Source of the DNA: Strongylocentrotus droebachiensis | Taxonomy: Eukaryota; Echinodermata; Echinoidea; Camarodonta; Strongylocentrotidae | DNA: 64,000 bases | Reading direction: 5' to 3' | NCBI GenBank assembly: GCA_035222895.1 | Contig: JAVYIG010000096.1 | Location: 124,001 to 188,000, forward strand | Notes under the pieces: generated by a model | Told to the model about the DNA's origin: nothing | The model's input: only the letters and a program-made list of their open reading frames with translations | Database searches by the model: none | Shown: positions 56,171-64,000 of the stretch, one piece after another | Position numbering within the stretch: position 1 is the first letter of the stretch | Layout: each line of letters starts with the position of its first letter | Position numbers and translations under genes: made by a program

Positions 56171-57985
56171 AGGAATGAGATCGTGAAATCACGATTGTCA
56201 TCAGGCAAAATCATAAAACAACTCTAACGCCAGACCACTGTCAATGATACATATAAATACTGATTTCTGGGTATATTGAAACCAAACATATTGTGATTTA
56301 CTGAAAGACAGAACTCTTCGCCGGTTTTCCCTTTGTCAATGATTTCTTTTTTTATTATCTTGAACAAATATTTTGCTTGCAATTTTCTTTCCATCTCTAA
56401 GCATTTGAAATATTCGGTTAGCAAAGAATCACATAAATATTATCTTTCATTATCTTTCCTTAGTTTCATAGATATCAAATCTGCCCAGCATTCATATGTC
56501 TCCTAACCTAATCACTTTAGATGTTAAATACAATCATTATGAAATAGTGTACGAGCTTACAGTCATGATAATGTGTAATAATTTGATATTACCACGTTGT
56601 TATTCCTATATTTCTATTTCAGATTCTTCGGTTTATTTGACACCGTGTACATTATTTCTCCCACGGTTATCTTTTTGTTTGTATTTTCACGTTTTTAAAT
56701 TAGAAATTTAACCTCAAGTTCTTGTTGAAATAAAGAAATAAAATGATGAAATATACATTTATGACTGTAATGACAAGTTGTCGTGCAAAAACTTTGATCA
56801 AATAATTGTTTAAATATGTGAAACTACAATTATCCTAATAAAAACTTTACATATAATGCATTATTCAAACGTTGCATGAGGACCCTATGATTCTATGACT
56901 AAAAATAACTTACATATACAAAAAAAATCTAATATTTTCCTTATATCTTTTCTTTTTTTGGTTATAAAAGAAAGCTATCTTAATTAAGGGATTTGCATTC
57001 CATACTCTCGTGTGCCTCCATGAGATTTGAACATTGGAGACATTTCCTTTAAGAGTGAAACTTCCGCTGTTGCACCTTAGGAACAGGACATAGGCCGAAT
57101 ATTTCCTTCGAGAAAAGATTATGATTCACTTTCAAACAGCATTACCAAACGGGACTCCCGGCACAGAGAGAGAGAACAAATAGACGGATTAAGGGAATAA
57201 GGAAGAATTATTTCCCAATACAATTGTAGAAAGTAGATTAATACCCTTATTTTCGTTAAAAGTGGAGCTTAGAGCATCATCGATATTATGTTTTATTATG
57301 AAAAACAACCAGCAAAAACTGAAAGAGGCAATTTTAAACGTTTTAATGGGGAAAATGTTATCAACTTTTTATTTAACCAATTTCCCTGCGTTTTAAGAAT
57401 TAGGCTGGTATCAGTATATCAAACAAGAAGGGTTAATTCAAGGTTTGAATCATAATTGATAAACATAAATAATAAATTTTATTTTTGGCACTTGTGACAA
57501 AAATACGACAAACAACACGCCGACGTGCACCGAGATCTGTAAAAAGAAAAGGCATGATCATTTTTTCTTGGAAAGCAAGTGTTTCCGTATCTAAAATTAG
57601 CAAATAAAAAGTCAATGAAAAAAGAAGCACGTCGTAATATAGACATTGACATTTTGATCTTCATTTTTTATCTCTAAAACGAACTCAATATAGAATCTTC
57701 TTTTATTTCTTCAATAATCCTTTTTATTTATAACAAATAGAAAATAAGAAACGAACGAAATTGAAAGAATATGTAAAACGAATAGGATGTGTGCTCCGTT
57801 GATATGCCCCGACAACAACAGACCGGTTTCCTAACATATTTAAACTTTATGCATACTTTTCAAACAAGGTTGTTCTTGTCAACCTTAAAGCTTGACTGAG
57901 GCTTGCCTGACAAAGCAGAACATAATGTATCCAAACTGGATTCCTAATATTGTAATTCTTTCAAGAACAACAGGTTAAATGGAAT

Positions 57986-58510
57986 AACAGCAAAAGATTG
58001 CTAGCAATGTTTTATATCTTGTATTTTTTGTATTTTTTTTTTGTATTTTTTTGTTACTGCTTTGATGTTTTGATGTAATATTTATTCATTTGTATATATT
58101 TGTTCTCATTTGCTATGTTTTCTTTATGCAGAAATCGTCCGGTAATTTCAGGAAAGCATGATTTGCCATGCACTCGGCAAATCTGTAAAATTACAGATTT
58201 TTGTATTTTTTGACGATTTTTGCGGCCCCATTTTATATATAAAACAGATGATGCACAGGTTTAATTCGTGGGTCGGTGGAATTGTGTGCATGCGGTACGT
58301 TCGAATTTGGTCTAAAACCATTCGAAGGTACCTTGTGCTCACAATTCCTACCGACGCACTCAAACTTGTGCATCATTTGTATAATATAAATGTCTTTGAA
58401 TGCTTTTTTTTTATATGATTATATTTTTGATGTAAATTTGCATTTTTAGTCTTTGGACTTTTTGACAAGTTAGGAATAAAACCTCATTTGAATTTTATTT
58501 GAATTGAATT
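57986..58510 (+). repeat. LINE 3'-tail insertion, duplicon III copy
   Basis: Same insertion as 36335-36601, ending in TTTGAATTTTATTTGAATTG AATTGAAT. It is itself interrupted by 58128-58385. Confidence 0.7.
58128..58385. mobile_element. 258-bp double-hairpin insertion in duplicon III
   Basis: Copy II reads (inverted) GTTTTCTTTATATAAATG without interruption. Copy III has 258 extra bases after TTCTTTAT. They contain a long imperfect hairpin: ATGATGCACAGGTTTAATTC (about 58247) pairs with AAACTTGTGCATCAT (about 58363-58377), with arms of about 60 bp including GGTCGGTGGAATTGTG against CACAATTCCTACCGAC. A second, weaker pair (AAATCGTC … GACGATTT) lies to its left. No coding sequence. Confidence 0.7.
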
Positions 58511-58659
58511 GAATAACTCGTCTCCGTATCGCCAGGATAGAAACGTCTATATATTTGAATAGTCTTTGTTAGTAGACCGGTCTATCGCTTTGGGCTTTAA
58601 TTCGTCAAAACAATATACAGGGGTAGAGGTGAGAGCTGGAATTGGAGTTTAATGTGAGG

Positions 58660-58725
58660 TTTAGGATTAGGGTTAGGGTTAGGGTTAGGGTTAGGGTTGG
58701 GTTAGGTATATTGCTTGGTCTAGAG
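58660..58725. repeat. Interstitial telomeric repeats, duplicon III
   Basis: GGATTAGGGTTAGGGTTAGG and further units followed by GGTATATTGCTTGGT, the inverted counterpart of 36117-36185. Confidence 0.85.
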
Positions 58726-58749
58726 TTGAAGTTGACGTCCAGGACGTTA

Positions 58750-60030
58750 AATTGATGATTATGTTAGTAGGAATTAAAAAAGAAAGACACTCCCTAAACA
58801 AAACAGAACGAATCAAATAATTATTCGTTCTAGACTTTTCGCTCAGAGAAACTTACTCATGCACTTTGATTATAAAAAAGCTCCCATTGACTTAAGCCAT
58901 ACTTCGCTAAGGAGATTTTTTGAGGGCGGGCCTCGGGACTTTGTCCGCGAGTATAGAAGACCTGACTGAAAGAAAAAAAGACACTGTCATAAAACCCATT
59001 TTCAATCTTTTTCCGTTAAAGTTTTGATCCACATTTTTTAAACACCCAACAAATTTAAATATCAGATCTTATTCTTTTTTAATGTCTTTCATGTTTTTTC
59101 CCATTTTCTTGGGTTCTAGACCGACGACTTCAATCTCATTTTCTCTTGAAGGGTCACATCTACTCTTCCTCAAATTACGGAAAAATAATCTGTCGAGATA
59201 GTTCAAGAAAACCTTACCAAAAAAAAAAATCAAAAAATCGAAAATAAAAAAAAATCTTACCTTAAAAAAGCATTTTTTGGGAAGAAAAAAAAAAAAAAAA
59301 AAAAAAAATTACCCACAAAAGCATTTTTGGGAAAAAAAAAGAAAATGTGGAAAAAATAATTAAGGGAAAAAAAACATTCATGATTTTTTTTTTCACCAGC
59401 CGGTAAAATATAACTGACCAGGAAAATATAACCAACCAGGAAAATATAACAATTTGGATCCTCGTAATTGATATCACGTGACGAGCTCTGGACCAATCAC
59501 ATCTCAGTTTCTGTCTAAGCTATCTAATATAATTAATTAATTTGTCCCTTCTTTAATACGAATAGAACTCAGGTAAAGTAAGAAAATGAAATCATATTGC
59601 ACTAACTTAAAGTTAATTCATCAAATGGGGCACGAAAGTCGTAGACAGACCTGAATCAAGCATGATCATACTTACAGGCCATTTAGTAGGTAGTCAAAAT
59701 AAATCAAAATAACCGTAGCTTTTACATTACACTTTACTTATACTTTACCTTCAAAACATTCTGAATGCAAGAAAAACGTTATATATATAATGTTGTACTT
59801 AAACGAACTATATTTAGTAATTTTTTTTAATTCTCTTATATGAATTGAAATTATGTTAAATAAGAAATCATATTGCATTGGCTTTTAAAGTGAATTTATC
59901 AAATCTTCATAGTAATACAGGACGGGGCCCTGGATTGTATTATCATTGACTTACATATGGTCATATCATCTTTCTTCTCTCCCTCTATTATTCCCCCTCT
60001 CTCTACCCCTTCTCTTTCTATACCTCCTCC
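58750..60030. other. A-rich unique flank
   Basis: Right of duplicon III. It contains poly-A runs (59285-59306), two GCATTTTTGGGAA repeats and three AACCAGGAAAATATAAC-like repeats (59412-59451). No gene was recognised. CT-rich sequence at 59970-60040 leads into the foldback island. Confidence 0.45.
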
Positions 60031-60039
60031 CTTTAAACC

Positions 60040-60860
60040 CATCTCCGGACGGTGGAGAACGGCGAGGGCACACGGTGGTTCGTTATCAAAGCGGGCAACA
60101 CGTTAATAGGGCGTTGGCGCTTATTTACACCCGGTGGGACCCGGCGAAAGTTTTGGGCATGTTCAAAACTTTGGCCGGCTGGCACCGGCCACAAGTAAGC
60201 GGCAATAGGACGGTGTTGAATGGTATGAGGACGGTATGAATACGTTATGAAAACGGTCACACTGTATGAACACGTTCACAACACGCTCATAACCCGTTAC
60301 AGAACGGTGATGAACGGGCAAAAAAAATTTCACCGTCTGCAACGGGTTATAAGCGGGTTGTGAACGTGTCATGAACGTGTTGATACCGTGCCACCGTCTT
60401 CATAACGTATTCATACCGTCCTCATTACAGTGTTCATACCGGACTGCCAACGGGTGTTTCCAAAGCGGTACCGCCTGATTCTGACGGCGCCGCCTCCCTA
60501 ACGCATGGGTAACATCCTGTTAACGCCTTGATGTTCCCATAACGTCCTATAACGGGTCCATAACGTGTCCTTACCTTCACAGTAGCGTCATATGAACGTG
60601 CCATTGCCAACAAATTTACTTTTGTCACCGTGTGCCACCGTTTGTCACTAATTATTGGGTATATATAGAGGGGTTTCGTCAGATGAGCTTTACTTTTTCT
60701 TGTCATGACGTCAGCAGTCCGGGGACTCGCTCACAGGACGCTCCGAGCGGTGAGGGGACGCTAAGTGACTGGTAGGTGGCTGCTACAAACCCGGTGCACA
60801 CGTTCGAGACCCGGTATGGGCCCGGTATGGAAACGGCCAGAAGATGGCAACGAAACGGTG
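60040..60860. repeat. GC-rich ACGGT/AACGTGTT foldback island
   Basis: A compositionally distinct block built of variants of GGTATGAACACGTT, AACGGGTT, CCGTCCTC and ACGGTG on both strands. The centre is an imperfect palindrome (60227-60423). Outward sequence keeps the same motif vocabulary. A TATATATAG at 60661-60669 and a G-rich stretch 60715-60770 follow, then another related segment (ACCCGGTATGGGCCCGGTAT) near 60810. Open frames on both strands have no recognisable domain. Confidence 0.65.
60227..60423. repeat. Central palindrome of foldback island
   Basis: Left arm GAGGACGGTATGAATACGTT ATGAA…CATAACCCGTTACAGA, right arm its inverse (GCAACGGGTTATAAGC…TTCATAACGTATTCATACCG TCCTC). Arms are about 85-90 bp and imperfect, around a short A-rich centre near 60310-60330. 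Confidence 0.75.
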
Positions 60861-61149
60861 AAAAGATTAATTTTATGATTTTTTTTTGGGGGCCGGGGAC
60901 AAGTTCGCTCAAAACCCGACGTTCTGGACTCTGTTGTTTTTTAATAGCCCGGCAGGTGGACGGTAGGCCTACACGGCAGAGTGTGAGAGCTCCATTAGGA
61001 CAGTGCATGTACAGACGGCTTCAACAGGGAAATGGTGTTCACCTTTTTTAATGCCGGTTCCTAAGTAAAATGAAATGCTACAAACGTAGCCTATCGAGGC
61101 CATCGTTCCCAAATTATAATTTTAGGGGCCCACTAGTTTTTTGTCATAG

Positions 61150-61660
61150 TTTAAAGGTAATACAAAGTTTTTGTATGGGGTCATGAATTTGGTTCAAATA
61201 AAAATATTGGAAGCATATGCGATCCTACAATGTTCAGTGATCGTTGTCGCAGTCCAAATCGAGTCTAAAGTTATGAAATTGTAAATAATAAAGAATTTAT
61301 GTTGTATGGCTCCCTCTCAAGGTCAAGATATTAATAAAGCTATAAAACAATGTTTCTTGACTAAAATCGACCGTTTAGCTATTCCCATTCGAAAATAATA
61401 TATTGCAACTACATATTCTGAGATTTTCATGGTCGCAGCTACCATTGTACGGCCGTACGCGCTATTTGAAATTCATCAAAATTTACCGGGAGCACCGGTA
61501 AATCTTTATATTCAACTTTTCTCGAAAACAGAAGTGTTTTAGGGGCTAAATTTTGCAGTGCTTTTATTACATCCACAGGGGCACCCAAATATATCAAAAT
61601 GGTAAAGAATCACTATTCACCCATTTTTCCAAATTTCCAAAACTTTGTATTACCTTTAAA
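61150..61660. mobile_element. 511-bp element with perfect 22-bp terminal inverted repeats
   Basis: TTTAAAGGTAATACAAAGTT TT at the left and its exact inverse at 61639-61660; TTAA lies within both ends. The interior matches the fragment at 43960-44385. It has no transposase. Confidence 0.8.
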
Positions 61661-61673
61661 AAAATACATTTCA

Positions 61674-61735
61674 GACGAAATATTTTGGCCGAAAATTTGT
61701 TTGATGTATAAAACCCACTCTGAACATAATATGTG
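61674..61735 (+). repeat. Left member of direct repeats flanking LINE remains
   Basis: ATTTCAGACGAAATATTTTG GCCGAAAAT…AAAACCCACTCTGAACATAA recurs at 63775-63850 with a 14-bp internal duplication (TGTATATCGGATGTAT). The two bracket the YMDD LINE. Confidence 0.75.
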
Positions 61736-62019
61736 AATATCCAAAAAACGGCCTAAAAACCCTCCATCCGGGAGGCGGAGGGTGATGATAAAAAAAAGAA
61801 GAAAACAAAATTAGTGTCACACTCTTCTTCAGTGGCCAGATGTGACAGATGTTTAAAAATTAAATCCGTTTCTGATGCAGACACACATAAGGTGGTCTGC
61901 ATCTGGTCAGACGGATTTCAAACTAACCTGTTTCTTGAATAATGCGTCAAAACTGCGCAGCTAGTGATGCTGTGCGTATGTAGCAGCGACGCGTTGTCTT
62001 GTTCGATTAAGTAGATATA

Positions 62020-63712
62020 GGGTGTGTCCACTCTCGCTCATCCTTCCTGAGCCATTGATGATATGATGCCTTTAATGCGCATGAGCAAGAAAGTGACACT
62101 ATCTTGTTTCTCAGCCTTGCGCCCACACCAATTTGACCGAGAGCACGGAGGAGTGTGTTGTTGGAGAAACCACGAAAATCTATTTCTATGGCCCAAAGTT
62201 CAATTCTCCAACCGTTATGTGCAGCCTCTAGGAGCAGCTCTTCGTATATTTGCTCTTCCTCTCGTGAGCTCGCTGCATATTTGCCTCATGAGGTACCGTC
62301 AGCTCCAAAAGAATTGCCCTCATTGAAGTGGGGGACCAAATTACGACATCAGGCCGCAGGTTTGTCACGACAATGGCTGGAGGAAAAATCAACTTCTCCC
62401 CTAAGTCGATTCGAATGTTCCAATAGCTAGCTTCATCAAGGCAAGTCCTCTGCCTTCCTGTAGACCTTCTGCCTGAAACGTTTTTTAGCCTCTCCTTCCC
62501 TGACGAAAGGGATAAAGGATGCTTTTGTCTGGGTCGGCGTTGTGTTCTGTTAACCTCGTCTTCAAAGCATCCCGATGATACCCAGTACACAGTTTTGACG
62601 CCATGTGTACCGGCTTTGTTGGAGACCTATCGGGCAGCCAGCAAGAATATGAGTAGTCGTTGCTCTCTGTTGACAAAGCTTGCAAGAATCGTCTTCACTT
62701 AATCCCCACCGCTTCAGGTTTGCAGCTGATGCTACAGTGTCGTATGTCGAACTAATCATGAATTGCAGCAATTTAGGGCTGGTATCAAACAGATTCCTGC
62801 AGAACAGCTTCTGTTGATGCACTCCTTCCCATGACGACCAAGCTCCTTGAACTGGCAGCTTTTTACAAAATTCTAATTATCATGGTCCTTGACGACAAGT
62901 TCGCTAATTTCTGTTCAGACTTCACGGTGAGTGAGCTTCCTCACAGGTTTACGGAATTGACCAGCCCCCAACCCTCGTCGTCCAACCTGACCTCTCACAA
63001 TGTCCTCCATCCACAAAATGTCCTCCGCTCTAGATATCACCTTCTAAGTATCCCACTTGTGGCCATGACGAGACTGTGACCTGATAATTGTGACAACATT
63101 GTATTTGCTTGTATTTGCTGTGTCGCAACTTGAGTGCCGCATTCACCACGGTCTTCTCCATTGTAGTCCTGAGTCCTTCCAACTGAAGACGCAACTTTGT
63201 CTGATGGCAGTAGAGTGCAATATTTGTTAAGTTCTTGCATGCTCCCAGTCAGCGACGTAGCTTCTTTGAGACGAGAGTTTCCATGTTCTCAACCTGTGAG
63301 ACTGGTACATCATATATCATAAGTTCCCACTGCATTCTTGATATTGCATTAGGTATTTATATGTCCAGCACTTCATGAGGCCAGTCAAAACACACATGTC
63401 AATAGTATGTAGCCATCTCCCAGGCGAATCCGTCATGTCCTGACGAGCAACAGTGTCTTTAAGGTCCCCATCAATCAGAGGTCCTAGAAACTTCACCGGC
63501 TTATTATTTACTCCGGGTATCGTCTGGCCGTCGACGGCGAATGGCTCGATATGCTTTACTTTGCCTCCATGCACTACTAAGGAACGCGACTTCACTGGCT
63601 TAATCCTCATCTTGCTCCAATCCATGAACTCATTCACCTTTGAAAGTATAGAACCAGCACTTTCAACCAAAGCAGTAACGATAGTTATATCATCCATATA
63701 CTCCTTCATCAC
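62020..63712 (-). pseudogene. Decayed non-LTR retrotransposon (YMDD reverse transcriptase)
   Basis: Minus strand: 63712-63317 holds the catalytic box EYMDDITI, then MRIKPVKSRSLV, PVKFLGPLIDG and GLMKCWTYKY. About 63240-63100 gives KLRLQLEGL in another frame. 62822-62562 has LKRWGLSEDDSCKLC followed by H-x4-C (THILAGC), a zinc-knuckle-like cluster. 62590-62228 has LRPDVVIWSP and ILLELTVPHE. 62230-62020 continues NGWRIELWAIEIDFRGFSNN. This order matches a LINE type widespread in marine invertebrates. At least three frame changes or stops break it, and sequence N-terminal to the YMDD box is missing. Confidence 0.8.
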
Positions 63713-63765
63713 AGGAACATTGAATTATCTTTTCTTCAGATGATATCGCTTAACGGGCGTCGACT

Positions 63766-63853
63766 TTAACAAAAATACATTTCAGAAGAAATATTTTGGC
63801 CGAAAATGTTTTTGATGTATATCGGATGTATAAAACCCACTCTGAACATAAAA
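63766..63853 (+). repeat. Right member of direct repeats flanking LINE remains
   Basis: See 61674-61735. The sequence from 63854 to 64000 is unremarkable. Confidence 0.75.
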
Positions 63854-64000
63854 CAATACAACATGATATAAATCAAGACCCACAGAAGACCATAGGGGCC
63901 CTGAAGTTGGTCTAAATGCTCATTTATTCCATATTGGGCCACAACGAATAGCTTTAGGGCTCCCGGATCCCCACTGGTGCCACTGAAATTATGTAATATC

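Larger units (their letters stand above)
48110..58745 (-). repeat. IL-17 duplicon, copy III (inverted)
   Basis: Inverted relative to copies I and II, with the same landmark order when read on the minus strand. It begins with G-rich telomeric motifs at 58660-58725 and fades out near 48110 in a stretch matching CACACCCACATTCATCGAAC. It has private insertions at 48301-48825, 50993-51425 and 58128-58385. Confidence 0.85.

Noticed and set aside
62063..62430. Plus-strand ORFs of 87-91 aa
   Set aside because: Antisense shadows of the decayed LINE reverse transcriptase on the minus strand.

Overview
The window looks like nuclear DNA of a marine deuterostome invertebrate, most likely an echinoderm such as a sea urchin. 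This is inferred from an IL-17 multigene cluster, TTAGGG-type telomeric motifs, AT-rich introns, many microsatellites, and abundant short inverted-repeat (MITE-like) elements and decayed LINEs. Real coding sequence is sparse. I support four multi-exon genes: one HTATIP2/TIP30-like oxidoreductase and three IL-17-like cytokines. Nearly all other long open frames come from tandem repeats, homopolymers or LINE remains.

Left third (about 4.7-15.8 kb, minus strand): a TIP30-like short-chain dehydrogenase in five exons (300 aa), with a second, diverged terminal exon about 3.2 kb further downstream. Its introns have been heavily remodelled. A CT-rich tandem array carries seven extra copies of one exon's 3' end plus its splice donor. 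A 22-bp minisatellite starts next to one stop codon. There is also a TTAA-flanked 1.08-kb element with perfect terminal repeats and a 5'-truncated CR1/L2-type LINE.

Centre and right (about 18.6-58.7 kb): three copies of a roughly 10-kb duplicon, two direct (I, II) and one inverted (III). Each carries a four-exon IL-17 gene with the same architecture: the start ATG lies at the very end of exon 1, exon 2 encodes signal peptide and propeptide, and exons 3 and 4 encode the cystine-knot core. Each duplicon has interstitial telomeric repeats at its upstream edge, a TATA-type promoter, and an NF-kB-like site about 160 bp further upstream (canonical in I and II, degraded in III). Copy I has about 120 extra Ser/Thr-rich residues in the propeptide. 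Copies II and III share a LINE-tail insertion that I lacks, so they appear to be sisters.

Because the three copies serve as empty sites for one another, several insertions can be delimited precisely. Between duplicons I and II lie a SINE with an internally expanded 25-bp minisatellite and a 3.3-kb hAT-like element filled with GC-hairpin tandem repeats. Between II and III there is a hammerhead-ribozyme-like motif of the type associated with Penelope-like retroelements. The right end (60-64 kb) holds a GC-rich foldback island and a decayed YMDD-box LINE.

All assignments come from reading the sequence by eye. No searches or folding programs were run.
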